From Adiantum capillus-veneris (taxonomy: Eukaryota > Streptophyta > Polypodiopsida > Polypodiales > Pteridaceae): a DNA stretch of 64,000 bases. Of this stretch, positions 20,223-34,860 are shown piece by piece. The stretch spans positions 79,381,278-79,445,277 of the forward strand of contig CM043967.1 in assembly GCA_014529385.2 (NCBI GenBank). Direction: 5' to 3'. The notes below the pieces were generated by a model that was given only the letters and a program-made list of their open reading frames with translations, was not told the origin of the DNA and did no database searches. Position 1 is the first letter of the stretch; the number at the start of each line of letters is the position of its first letter. The position numbers and the translations under genes were made by a program.

Positions 20223-20669
20223 CTAAATAAAAATATTCACATCAAATGACCTATGATAATCAATAAGAGGCAGGATGACAGGGTTTGGTGATGCGAGAAT
20301 TTCTCCTACTCTTTGGACACCAAACATGAACACCATACGTTGTTGAAAATGGAATTTTTCCCTAATTGCAATGTTTATTCTAATGTGTGGAGTGAAATGA
20401 AAGGGAAAAACCTCTATTCTTGGGCCATTATCCATGCTCTATGCATGACCTAATTCTTAAAACAAAACAAAAATATAGACGTCCAAACTAAGGTCGTACC
20501 TAATGAGAGGCAAAATAAAAGGATTTACTGATGCGTTTATCTCTGCCAACCTAAGAGGACCTAAAATTCTACGAATTACACGTTGAAATTGCAACTTAGT
20601 ACTAACAATTATGTGTACCTTTTGCCTTGCAATGGGAATGAAGGGATCATACAAATTCTCGTGATTCAT
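20223..20669 (-). repeat. tandem repeat of about 230 bp in the gypsy leader
   Basis: Segments 20435-20223 and 20669-20457 are related on the minus strand. Their chance translations share a shape (PNPVILPLIDYHRSFDVNIF against VNPFILPLIRYDLSLDVYIF). They lie between the primer binding site and gag. The leader is otherwise noncoding. Confidence 0.55.
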
Positions 20670-20722
20670 GCACGCTACTTGATTATGCTAAAGGTTGAGC
20701 CTTCACAAAAATACACAAGCCG

Positions 20723-20740
20723 TCCTCCATGGGGGCACCA
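20723..20740 (-). promoter_or_regulatory. primer binding site of the Tat-like element
   Basis: Read on the minus strand it is TGGTGCCCCCATGGAGGA, ending three bases from the LTR. It matches the site of the gag-only element at 34843 at 16 of 18 positions. Confidence 0.8.
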
Positions 20741-20743
20741 ATT

Positions 20744-23388
<2,645 letters not shown>

Positions 23389-23392
23389 ATGC

Positions 23393-24055
23393 GATTAAAC
23401 AAAATCACAATTTTTGGACCCAATTGAACCACAAGACAAATTTGAAATACCCCGTATAACATGACCAATTTGAAATGACTAAAGATAATTGACTTAAGGA
23501 GGTGAATCACTCCAAACCAGATAATACACTTCAATAAAAATAGAATACCCTGAACAAGACAAATGTATATCATAAAAATATCTCGATTGGATAAAAAGAT
23601 GGTGCAAGTTCAACAAGGGGACGTTGGATAGGGTTAGGTTTTGTCTTTAAATGTTCTTTAAAAAATATCAAAATGTCAGATGCATTTCTTCTTTGTTCCC
23701 GCTCTTTTAACTTCATCCAGGAGAAAGCATGTAATGTTAGTCAGTTTTAAGGGATTTTCTAGGTGTTTCTCGAAGTTGTTCTCAAATTTTATTTGTTCCC
23801 TTCAAATAGTTTATCGGAGACGTGGAAAATTGCAAGAAATGGAAAATGCCACCACTTCAAGAATGCCATCGTTTTTTGAACATCATTTACGCGTAGAGGG
23901 TGACTGTGACTTGTGTTGCATGTAAGTCTACACAGAAGGAAGCTACCCACGCACTACTCCATCTTCATGCACCTTGCGTGAATAGAGTGAGGAAGAACTA
24001 CGGACATGTGCCCTCTCTGTGCGACCTCAATCTTCACCGGGTACTATAATCCCCC

Positions 24056-24111
<56 letters not shown>

Positions 24112-24212
24112 TGTTGTAGTTGAGCAATGTGTTTGTTTGCGGACATTGTTAGTCATGGATTGTGTTTTTTTGTTTGTACGGTGATATGAAGACTCCACCG
24201 TGAAAGTGAACC
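23393..24212. other. spacer with a (CT)n tract
   Basis: Between the gypsy element and the next gene fragment. It holds a CT-dinucleotide run at about 24061-24112. An ORF at 23680-23925 is open but unrecognised. This stretch could be the promoter and leader of the fragment at 24213 or an upstream exon region of the RING gene; neither is shown. Confidence 0.45.
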
Positions 24213-24743
24213 ATGGCAACAGCTCATGGTGGTTCAGCTAGCATGCTTTCATCCAGTAGAAATCCTAGAAGCTCCACAAAATTGGACATAAAGTATGAAA
24301 CTATCGGCAACAAATGCATTCGTACATATCAACTCTGTCTCTTCAATTGTAAAAATGTTCTTTTCAATGTTTATTTTTGTTTTTCTTACTCTGTCGAATG
24401 TGGTTTGCAGCAAGATCTTCCTGGAGGATTCAATACCCCAAGAAAACTCAATTCTGCTACACACGAGAGGAGTTGCATGAGGAGTATGGCTTAAGCATGG
24501 ACGGCAAGCTCTACCAGCACCTCAATGAGACTGATGTCGCAAATTATCACTGGTTGTTGGTCTTCATGAAAAAAAGGGAGAAGGGCTCTAAAATATTTCT
24601 GCATATGATGCGACCTGAGTTTGTAGATGAATGCATGTTAATGTTTCACAAATTCTACCAAAGCATGCCAACCAACAAAGAAATCACACACAAGTTTGCA
24701 ACGTTGTTTGTGTAAGAGTGCTTCCAACTACTCAGCAAGATCC
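24213..24743 (+). pseudogene. fragment with the unrecognised FCYT/EEYGLS domain
   Basis: A clear exon starts at about 24411 after the acceptor gtggtttgcag and encodes TQFCYTREELHEEYGLSMDG, then a tryptophan-containing helix (YHWLLVFMKKREKGSKIFL), RPEFVDECMLMFHKFYQSMP and THKFA. The same pattern is in the second exon of the gene at 55812: FCYT-x-E-x4-EEYGLS, W-L-x2-F, VD-x-C and a TxKFA end. A candidate first exon (MATAHGGSASMLSSS at 24213) fits poorly in phase, so the start is uncertain. A stop follows soon after THKFATLFV, and the sequence runs into the copia copy at 24748, which probably truncated it. I do not recognise the domain. Confidence 0.6.
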
Positions 24744-25551
24744 TCCTACTAAGAATCAATCAAAGGCAGTTTGCCAATGGAAACGTACTTATCTCTCTTG
24801 TTGTGTCTTGCAAATTAAAGAATGTATTACTAAATGTGTAGATACAAGATAACATGTCACTAGAATGATGAGTGTATCTACAAAACACAAGGGAGAAAAC
24901 ATCCTAGTGAGGGAAAAAAGTGCCCTGATGGTCTTAAATGTACATGGGGTGAGAAATCTCCCCTAGAAGTAATGTGGTGAACAATAGCTAGTAGATAGAT
25001 TATAAGGAAGTGTCGTGCCTTATGGACATGATCAATCTACAAAGAGAACCAAGACCAAATCTTTGTGAAAAGTTTCAAACCTCTTTGTGAACACAATAGA
25101 TAATGTATTACTAAATTTGCAAATACAAGATAATATGGTCCTAGAGTGATGCAAAGATATACAAATCACAGGGGGAAAAAATCTCCTAGTGAGTGGAAAA
25201 GGTGCCTCGATGTCTTAAATGTGTTCACACACATCACTACCGTAGTAATGGTAGCGAATCTCCCCTAGAAGTGATGCAATGGTAGTATCTCTCACATAGA
25301 GTATAAGAAAGTGCCATGCCCTATGGACATGATCAATCCACAAAGGGAATCATACTCAAAGATTTGTGAAAAGCTATAAACATTTCATAAAGAAATGTCT
25401 TTTTGAACAGATCTACAAGGTTGTCTTGTCCTAGCGGATCTCTCCAATTGGGAGTATCTCCCTAACATAGTGATAATGCACCTTGATGTGTTTTGTGCAA
25501 GCAAGAAAGATTGGGTTTCTCACAACTGCCAATATGTTTTGATGTCCAATA

Positions 25552-25771
25552 TAGATGAGATTGCCACACTCTTGTGCAGCTCCCAAATCATCCATAAGGT
25601 GTGTGAGCCACAAACACTCATTTTATGGCTATGAAATCTACCTTGTACTCAACCACACAACTAGATGAGAGTGCCACACTCTTGTGCAGCTCCCAAATCA
25701 TCCATAAGGTGTGTGAGCCACAAACACTCAATTGTGGCTATGAAATCTACCTTGTACTCAACCACACAACT
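25552..25771. repeat. 110-bp tandem duplication inside copia copy B
   Basis: The segment starting atgaga-tgccacactcttg occurs at 25555 and again at 25665. Copy A at 3696 has it once, so the duplication happened after the copies separated. Confidence 0.85.
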
Positions 25772-28700
25772 AGAAATGACGACAATAGGTTACTTCAACT
25801 TTCTCAACCATGATCAACATGAATTCTCAAGCATGCAACAAAAAACACATGTGGACACTCATGTGCCATATCAACCAATCAAACCCAACTAAAAAAGCAT
25901 GTAAATGTGGTGGCAATGATCCCCCTTGGGATTAAAAAACCCCAAGATGTATAGCTCCACTCAAGTAGTGAAAGATTCTTTCAACAGCCTGCCAATGCTT
26001 GGACCCTAGGCAATGCATAAGGTTGCTCACTTGTGAGATTGCAAATTGAACATCTAGCCTATAATACATACATGAATAAGGAAAAAAAAGAATTGTTTGC
26101 TAGAATTTTTTTTTTAGTATTTCCATCATCATGTGGAATTAACTTCAAACATATTTCCATAGGGGTGGTAATTGGTTTGTAAATCCACTTAGCGAATTTT
26201 GCACATATTGACATAGTGTTATACCCTTATCACAATTCTTCAACTAAATGACCATAATGGTGCAAAATCCTTCCAAATCCTCTATTTCAAATGTGGAATT
26301 TAAATTAGCCACAAACTTAGCAATATGTGTATCATTTAGATCAATGATTAGTAAATCATTCACACAGACAACAACCATAATATACATGTACACATCCACA
26401 TGTTTTACATACAAAGTTCTCTCAATTGGACTATTTTCAAAGCCACATGAAATGAAATGATTATTCATTTTCATACCAAGCACAAGAATATTTCTTTAGA
26501 CCATACGATGCTTACATTTGCACACTTTTTTTTCGTGTTCTTTCTTGACAAAACCATGAGTTTGCATTACATACACTTCCTCATACAAGTTATCATTCAA
26601 GAGAGTGGTCGTAATGTTTGACTTATGTACATCCTATCGAAAATAACCTACCAATGCACAAATGAAATGAATAATAGTCATACAATAAGTGGGAGAAGTG
26701 GTTTGTTCATAATAATAGATGCCCTTCTGCTAAGTATAACCTTTTCAATAAGCCTTTCCTTGTAGCAATCAATACTACCATCTAGCTTACGTTTCAACTT
26801 ATAAACCCAGTTTGTACCAATGGTATTCTTTCCAGAAGACAAGTCATATAAAAGCCAAGTATTGTTCTTCACAAGTGCCTTATGTTCATCTTGCATAACA
26901 ACCATCCAATTATATAAATTATGTGATTCATCAAACGTAAGAGGGTCATCCTCCTTACACATACTTGGAACGCCCAAAGCATAATGTTTTGAACCATGAC
27001 GAGAATCCAAACAAGTATAGATAGGAAAAGGTAGACAAGAATATGATGAGAAATTGAACAAGTAAGACTAAACAAAGGTGCAACCAATTTACTACCATGA
27101 AAAGTATGCAGAAACCATTTTCGCATCCCTCTTGCTTCATCATTTTCAACCCCCTATCCTCATCAAGTGCATGATTTGCACATGCATAGAAAATAGGATG
27201 ATTTGTGATATCACTTGAATCCTATGTCACGACTAAATTTTTTCTCATTTGGACTTTCATTTGTAGTCCCACCGTTGAAAAGAGAAAACGAGGTATCAAA
27301 ATTGTCATGTCTGATTGTGCCTATCTCTTTAGTATATCACAACAAGGGTTATATTGCATCTTCCACAAAAATAATATCTCAAAAATTCAAGATACATTTT
27401 GATTGCGGATAATATAACTTGTAGCCCTTGCTTTGACCACTATAACCAACAAAAACTCATTTGATAAACTTATCGTTCAATTTCTTGTGTTGTTGTTGTG
27501 GCACTAGAGCATAATCCAAGCAGCCAAAAACACATATGTGACCAATAGATTGCTTCTTATTATGCCATGCCTCATAAAGGGTTATAGAATCCAAAGCATT
27601 GATGGACTCGTTTGAAGTATGTAGGTAGTACACATGACAATCTCTAGCTAGAAATCATATGGAAAATCTTGGACTTTGACCATACATCATGATTTCTCCA
27701 TAAGTGACCCATTTTTCCTCTTAGTAGCACCATTTCTTTTTTGGTTTATAAGGCACTATTCATTGGTGTTGTATCCACCTTAGCAAAAAATGTATCAAAT
27801 TTTGTGATATACTCCTCCCCTTAATCAGAATGGATGGTACCCAAAGTGTGACCGGATACATTCTCAGTCAATTATAAAAATTGGTTTAAGCACATAAACA
27901 CTTTGGAATTATCCTTAAGAGGATATGCGCAAGTATGCTATGAGTAATAATCTAGAAAAGTTACAAAGTAAAAATTATTATTATAAGAAGGAGTGTGCAT
28001 TGAGCCAGTGAAAACAAGCTATAACCCCACACTCAAACATCTTTTTGAAATTTAGAACACTGTAGTTTTCCAAAATACAGCCTTCACAAACATGCTTAGA
28101 TTGTGCCTCCAAAGGGGGCAATGAGGAAACTTATCGATTTCTACAAATTCATCAAGCTTGCAAAATTCAAATGCCCAAAACGTGCATGCCATAATTTAGC
28201 ATCTTAAACAGATTTAGAATTTGTAATTTCAATTGCACAGTCTTCCACACACTCCTTGTAAAAGTTGAGCTTGTAGAACCCATGAGACTAGGTACTCACT
28301 ACCACAATAATGTCATTTGAAGTAAGATGAGGAACACACTCCTTGTAAGAATTAATCTTGTACAAACCATGAAACTAGCTACCTACTTCCACAATAGTGT
28401 CATTTGAAGTAAGACTGGAAATAGTGTAACTATTATCCACAAACTTCACAACAAGGCCAAGCCTTGATAATGAAAAAACTAAAAACAAATTCTTGCTTTT
28501 ATTTTTTTCATTATACTTCAGAAAGTATAATCGAACGGCCAGTAGTTACAAAGAGAAATTTTTTTGGCTCTTTGAAGTAGATAAGAGTCACTACTGGCAC
28601 AACTAACAATATTCCCATTGGAGACAAAAACAAGAGAAATAAAAGAGTCATGATGAGATGTGATGTGCTTTGTAGCACCACTTTCAAAAGACCACATGTA

Positions 28701-29126
28701 AATCTACATGTATACATCATGGACTGAAGGATTATGTTGAAAGTGCACATGAAAGGTCCATTCTATATCACCAACATATGTCTTTATTTGATGAAGATTC
28801 ACTTTCTTTCTTACATCTTGCATCTTTTATCTTTATCTTAGAACATTGCTTTAGGTAGCAACAACATAAGTCATTCTTTCCTCTTTCAATAGATTTGATA
28901 GTTGTATTGCTATTATGGGAGTCATTTGACACAAAAAAGGAACATTGAAAGTAGTAACATTACTATTACTACCTCTTCTTTGTGTAGCAGTGCAAGCCTG
29001 ATCAACACACTGCTTAGCGCTATAGTTTTCTTGACATAGTCTCTTGTAATAGCAAAGTTACCAACACATCAAACTTATTGGCATTATCATTTCATTGTGA
29101 AACTAGCCTCAAAGTAGAAGCAAGAG

Positions 29127-29127
<1 letters not shown>

Positions 29128-29186
<59 letters not shown>
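29128..29186. repeat. (AC)n(AT)n microsatellite
   Basis: About 21 AC units followed by about 8 AT units, within the gag region of copia copy B. Confidence 0.95.
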
Positions 29187-30500
29187 CGTAATGCATCCAA
29201 AACAATATGTGCAAGCGAATGGTCAAGAATGGCTTTACTTGTAGAAAAAATTTGTTCATTGATATCTTTGATCTCAAAAAAACAATCTTCATTTCATGCA
29301 GGTCCTCATGCATGATCTTTAATTCTAGTTGTTTGCATAAATATGCTATTTTTGCCTTATTGCAATATGCATAGAATCTAGCAAGAATGTCCCAAGCTTG
29401 TTTTGATAGTTTGGTTGAGTGCATGCATGCATGTGAGGAGTAGTAGTATGCTCAAAATAGAACATAATTAATTCATCAAACTGAATAGAATTATCTCTTC
29501 CCTATCCAACAAGCCTCAAAGTAGAAGCAATTGCCTAATATGTATCTGGTAATGCATCCAAAATAGTTTGCACAAGTGAATGGTTGAAAATAAATTCACC
29601 TGTAAAATATATTTCCCATTGATGTATTTGATTTCAGCAAGAAAAATCTCCATTTCGTCTTCCTCATGCATGATTCTAGTTGTTTTGTGTAGATATGTTA
29701 TTTTTGCCTTATTGCAATCTACATAGAATGCATGTAGAATGCCCCAAGCCTAATTTTTTTATTTTGATTGAATGAATATGAGAACTAATAATGCACTTTA
29801 CAAAAATGTAATTAATGCATGTACTTGTGCATCTCTACTATTTCAATGAACTCATTCAGCTGCACGTAAAACAACACTAGTCGTAAAAAAAAAACTAATA
29901 GACCTTGCAACATCCTCCACATAACCTAGGTGTACATCAAAACCTTTAACCATGTTTGATACACCCCTATAAGTAAGTACACAATGCATCATGCATTTAA
30001 GGCCATAGTGGGCAGTTGTTTCCATCCAATTTTTCATCAATAGACAACAACTTGAGAACATCATTGCTCTAAGCCACGGTGAAAGACTCAACCTCGTATA
30101 AAAATGACCAGACTGAGTAGAAATTGAAAGGAAATTTTACATACTATATAGTACAAACCACAATAGATTTTTAAAGACTTGTTATGGCAAAATTTGCAGT
30201 GGAAGAAATTTGCACAAAAGGACAAAACTACATATGCACCACTTGCAGTAGTGGAAATGGGAGCCAAAATGGGCCCAAATCAAAATTTGTAGCTCCCTCA
30301 AATTAAAAAAAAATAATCATAGAAAGTGAGTAGGAGGGGTGATGACAATGTTGGCGACTATGTTTGGGAGGATGCAACCTAATCTAATACCGATTATTGA
30401 AATTAGGGTTGTAGGAATGCACTCACAACTTAGAGATGGAGAAGAAACTCAAGGAACACAATAGAGAGTGTATTATTAAATGTGCAACACTATGATAATC

Positions 30501-31829
30501 TCAAAACATTTACCGCAATGATTTATCATATTTTGTAGAGAGAGAGTCCATTAAATTGGATTGATCAAACGATAGAGCGGGGGACGGGAGGACATTTTTT
30601 ATATTTTAAATATTATTGTGCTTATTATCGAGCCTCACTTTAGCTCTAAATATTCAAATTTTGGTGTTTCCCTATGTTTCTCTTGTGAATAAAAAATAAA
30701 GAACATTATTTAAACTTTCAAAAAAATAAAAAAATGATATTAGAACATGAAACAATGGCTACGTGGATAAACATGAAACTACAAAGAGGAACCTCCATCA
30801 CATAGTTATGCATGCACCCCCATGTAAAGCAAGCACCGTCATAGATGAGAAGCCAAACATAAACAAAATCTTTTGTTGAGGCATGGGTACTACTTTCTTG
30901 GACTTTTCATATGCCCACATGAGCGACCTCCATGGCATCCATCCATCATGTTTTGGATTGACTCTCACAAGTTGAGGCAGCTGATTCATCCCATAATAGC
31001 AAAACACAAAAGAGCATGTTTTACAAGCTGAACCCCTTGTGTTCTACATATACCCTCCAAGCTTGGGGATGCCCTCCCTTGTGATGAACCAAAAAGCCCT
31101 TCGTTTAACAAAGCATCCTTGCCTTGAAGGTAATCCTTGCATTGTGTTATCAATGTCCCTTTGAAGCCCACATTTTTCAATTTTCATCATGTTAGAGTGA
31201 AATGTGCCCACATTCTACCAGATGGTAGCACTTGTGTTAGTTTCTTCAAGTTCTATCTTGCAACAATTTGCAAGTGGTCTACACTTTTGCAAGAATATTT
31301 CTCGTTCTCTTGAAAATTGGTTGTTCAAAGAAGAGAGAGGGGGATGGGACGCCAAATGTTTGGTGTTTAAATTTTACCGCAGATATAACCACCTTTATTA
31401 CCGCTTTTACTATCGAACACTTCCCCTGAACCTCACAAAAAAAATTCACCCAAGCGACTGCATCCATGCATTCTTTGCATATTCTGAAAGGCTTTGTGTA
31501 GTGGTGCCAACGAGCTCTCTTGTCATGAAAAGGTGTTGAGGAAGGAGCACAATAAAGGAGCTCTTCTTTAAAGCACTCTCGCACTGCGAACAACACAAAA
31601 CACAGTTCCACTTGCACCCATAACTCTTCCTAATAACAACAAAATGCAATGTGTGAAGGTGGATGTGATGGAGAGAAAGAGGTTATAGCCGTTGTTATTA
31701 TCTACAAAATTATTGTGCAATGATTTTGGAGCCAAAATATGCAAATTTGTGTACATTTATCTATTTTTCTTAGAAAAGTACAAAGATTTTTTTATTTTTC
31801 ATAAATAATTGTTCCAAAAATTATAGGTA
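30501..31829. other. no supported gene; coding-like minus-strand stretch
   Basis: Three minus-strand ORFs (31617-31279, 31180-30986, 31007-30798) have a protein-like mix of residues, for example KGTLITQCKDYLQGKDALL and WHHYTKPFRICKECMDAVAW. They match no family I know and are in different frames. They may be exons of a decayed gene. I assign no function. Confidence 0.3.
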
Positions 31830-32102
31830 CACTACAAAAGGTTGTGTGCACTTGTGATGTTCTTAGTGACGGAAATACATTGGTTTTTTATACTCTCCAG
31901 TGTTGCTAAGAGCGTCGATACGGGAGCGTCGCTATGAGCGTCGCTAAAACCATCGCTATATGTGTTGCTATCATCGTCGCTATATAACGATGCATATAAC
32001 GATGTTAATAGAACATTTACGAGCTACCTATAGTGACGCTTGTATTGACGTTGCAGAGCCTTATATAGCGATGCCCGAGAGTAAAAACTTTTGGTGGCAG
32101 TG
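31830..32102. mobile_element. possible CACTA-type MITE
   Basis: The left end starts CACTACAAAAGG, the classic plant CACTA terminus. The right end, read in reverse, starts CACTGCCACCAAAAG, then TTTTTACTCTC and GGCATCGCTATATA. Both ends contain TTTTTA(TA)CTCTC and several 'cgtcgctat/agcgatg' subterminal motifs lie between. Length 273 bp. The 3-bp flanks (gta and cat) do not match, so the borders are not confirmed by a target duplication. Confidence 0.5.
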
Positions 32103-32639
32103 CATTCACCCATCAACATATTGAATGTTTCAATAATAGAGTAAACCTAATGAATCCAAGATAAGCCCAGATTCACCTTTGAAAGAAAGTGCAAGCTTAG
32201 GTATAGACCCAAAGTAGTCACCCACAAGACAATATAACCATTAACTCCATCATCCATAGTATTGTTTGCAGAATAAAGATACAAAACTGATAAAAGTAAA
32301 TTGATGAATGTAAATCAATCACAATTGTACACATCATAGGCAAAATCACTTGATTGTTAAGCTTAGCAAATGTAATAGTTACAACACCATTGTCATTATT
32401 GAGAAAATATACATGGTTTTCCAATAGTTACAAAAAGACGTATACACATCATCTCATGGTCCATATGCTATGACAAAAGGAAACTAATGCTATCTAGCTA
32501 CAGCTAGAATGACGTCGTCTAATCAGACGTCTCATCGTGTCAAAGCAACATATCTGTTGGATACTGCAAAAAAAAAACAACAAGACAACTTTTTGTAAGT
32601 ATAAACATATAATTTACAAAACAATACAACAAATAGAAA
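32103..32639. other. no supported gene
   Basis: AT-rich sequence downstream of the small minus-strand gene. It may hold its 3' untranslated region or further exons; an ORF at 32424-32218 is hydrophobic and unrecognised. Confidence 0.35.
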
Positions 32640-33200
32640 AGAGTAAACCCTAATACTACCATGCCACCGTGAGAACTCAGAATGTACATCAGGGCATTTA
32701 AGCCCTTCTTGCCTGCGTACTCGCGCTCGTACAGTGTGGGGTCATGTCCTATCATCGACCACTGTTCAAAACATACAAAGAATCCATTATGTTAGAATTT
32801 AAAAACCCCTAAACCCTACACTATCAAACCTAAAGATCAATGCAAAAACACTTACAAAACTGGCCTCAAATGATGCCCACCTGTCGCTCCAAGTGGTGCG
32901 AGCTCTCTGCCTCTACTCGCGCTTTGGTTGCCTCCTTTTGTTGCTTCCACTTGCTACCAAAGTAGTCAATTTAGTGACATTTTCATTTAAATTTTCAAAA
33001 TTACATTCTAAAACAGACATGCGTGCTTGCAATGCTCTAGACTCTTGGAACTCCAACAACTCTATGCTTTTATTCATGCCAGTAGCCGCACGGGCATGCT
33101 CCCTTAGAGTGTCCGAATCTTGGCCTACTGCAAGTGCGACATGCGTTTGATTCTCAAAATCAAAACTATGATGCATGTCTATATCTGAATCCATGGTCAA
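32640..33200 (-). pseudogene. small two-exon coiled-coil gene, unrecognised
   Basis: Exon 1 runs from ATG at about 33194 (MDSDIDMHHSFDFENQTHVA) to 32856, where a clean donor GTAAGT follows. A 94-bp intron (32855-32762) ends in tttgaacag. Exon 2 (from 32761) reads WSMIGHDPTLYEREYAGKK then GLNALMYILSSHGG. Exon 1 holds a helical region (LLEFQESRALQARMSVLECN) and a basic stretch SNKRRQPKR. One in-frame TAG at about 32913 separates this from RARTTWSDRWASFEASF before the donor. The splice phase is consistent. It might be the accessory gene of a DNA transposon or a host gene. I do not recognise it. Confidence 0.5.
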
Positions 33201-33706
33201 TGAGTGGAGTGTTTGGAGTAAAAAGAATTATTGTAGAAAGGTCCACTTGTTGAAGTAGTAGCAATCAAATCAAAAAAATTCTCTTGGAAAACGTTGCTTT
33301 GAAATCTCGTTCAAACTTTAAAAGTGATGGAGCCGAGACTCATCAATTGGCTCATAGCCAATAAATTTTGAATTTTGGAACTTCAAATTTGGGATAGTGC
33401 AATACCGGTTAAAAGAAATTCTCCTTGGGATGCACCGAACACGAGTAGCTTCCTTTTGCAAAGCCCTCGAACCTTGGTCGTTGGCATGCACTGATCATGG
33501 GTAGATTCCCTTTTAAAAGTCCTCAAACCTTGGCCAATCAAAAGACTTCAAACTCTCAAGCCTTGGCCAATCAAGAACATCAGGTGTCGTGCAGGCCCTT
33601 GGAGGTGACAACCGGGCCTTTCCGCCCAAGAGAAGGGGTGTCAACCCTTATAGTGTGAACCAATACTTTGATGGAGGGAAAGATCGTGACAAGCAGTAGA
33701 GCGCGT
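33201..33706. other. no supported gene
   Basis: Spacer upstream of the gag-only LTR element; probable promoter side of the small minus-strand gene. No motif I can defend. Confidence 0.4.
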
Positions 33707-34836
33707 TGTTATGAGTTTTTTGGAGCAAGGGATTGCGCATATGTACATACACATGCAGGGTGCATCGAATAAAGGTTTGCCCATTTTCCATAGCCAGGTG
33801 GTTATGTGGGGCCCACATGTGTACAGGTACGACAAGATATACATAGTCCATTGATTTTCATTGTTACCAGTACTAGTGTGTTTTTCTACAATAATGAGGA
33901 GTTGGTAGCGCATAAAACTTCTCGAGGAAGCTATCCGCGGGCTGATGACATGAGGTAAGCAGGTGCGTCAGATGGCATCTAGTGGCGTCAGGACGTCGAA
34001 TGGGGTCAATACTTGCACGTGGATGAGTACGGACACAACGTGGATGTTTTCTTGTGATAATTATGCAGAAAGGTCGTCATGAGGACCATATTTTGGGGCC
34101 ACTTCACGTGGTGGTGGGATGAATTATTGGAAAAAGTTGAGTGCCAGGTGTGCGGATGATGCAAAAAGGTGACAACTATGCACTGCGAGGTCAGGTTTTG
34201 GCATGTTTGGGGTCCGTTTGAGGTCATCTAAAAGTCCAAGGGTGACCAACTAATAAAGCTAAGTGTGGGAACTTAGAAAACAGAGAGAAGACCAGAAAAA
34301 ACGTGGAGAAGAGAGGAGGAACAACTGCAGGTGTGTTTTTGGGGTTTTTGGAGCCTGTTTTGGCTGTAAACTGCTCATCCGAGGTCGGATTTGAGCACTT
34401 TGACATTGTATACTGGGGTTTTGGGCCATTCCGGATGCGATGGCGCTGTCCATTTTGCCAAATTCCTCACTCTTTTCCTATTGTTTTTCCGACTGAAGTT
34501 TCTGCTCCAGTTTGTGATTGTATCTGGCTTATTTTACCCATATTGTGTGAGCTGTTTGCCCCATTGGTGTTGGCCCAAGCTCATTTGTATCTAAAAATCA
34601 TAAATTCTCCTCTTTTGAGCTGAGTTTTTTGGGTGTGTGTGTGTGTGTGTGTGTGTTTGTGTGGAGTGGGCAAGTGGATAGTCTCTCTCCTCTCACTCCA
34701 GAGGTGTGTTCCCTGTCTCGGCCAGGTGTGTTGTGTAAGCCGAGTGGTGCCCCATAGTGTGTGTGTGTGTGTATCTTCCCAAGAGTGTGTGTCGGGTTGT
34801 TATACAGGTGTTCTGTGTGTTTCCATCCCGCTCACA
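33707..34836 (+). repeat. 5' LTR of the gag-only element
   Basis: 1130 bp. Contains a (GT)n tract at about 34632-34656 and another near 34757. It differs from the 3' LTR by scattered substitutions and small indels, more than the complete copia or gypsy LTR pairs do, so this insertion is older. Confidence 0.9.
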
Positions 34837-34842
34837 TTCTTT

Positions 34843-34860
34843 TGGCGCCCCCACGGAGGA
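34843..34860 (+). promoter_or_regulatory. primer binding site of the gag-only element
   Basis: TGGCGCCCCCACGGAGGA, placed six bases after the LTR end. The first seven bases fit a tRNA ending GGCGCCA. Confidence 0.8.

Larger units (their letters stand above)
24748..30500 (-). mobile_element. degenerate Ty1/copia element (copy B), nearly full length
   Basis: Minus strand. Remnants in order from the right: an LTR-like piece at about 30400-30500, a degraded primer binding site ('ctaataccgattattg' near 30394), a gag region with no clear ORF, the pre-integrase zone (about 28250-28040), integrase with its C-terminal FVGYS-like text (about 28030-27430), reverse transcriptase start at 27061-26678 (NTWLLYDLSSGKNTIGTNWV), a second RT piece at 26483-26244, and the RNase H end at 25613-25431. 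The 3' region has two tandem LTR-like units. It is the same family as 2789-4719. Many stops and shifts; inactive. Confidence 0.78.

Noticed and set aside
31204-31539. 111-codon plus-strand ORF
   Set aside because: No family resemblance; the minus strand looks slightly more protein-like, and neither is supported.
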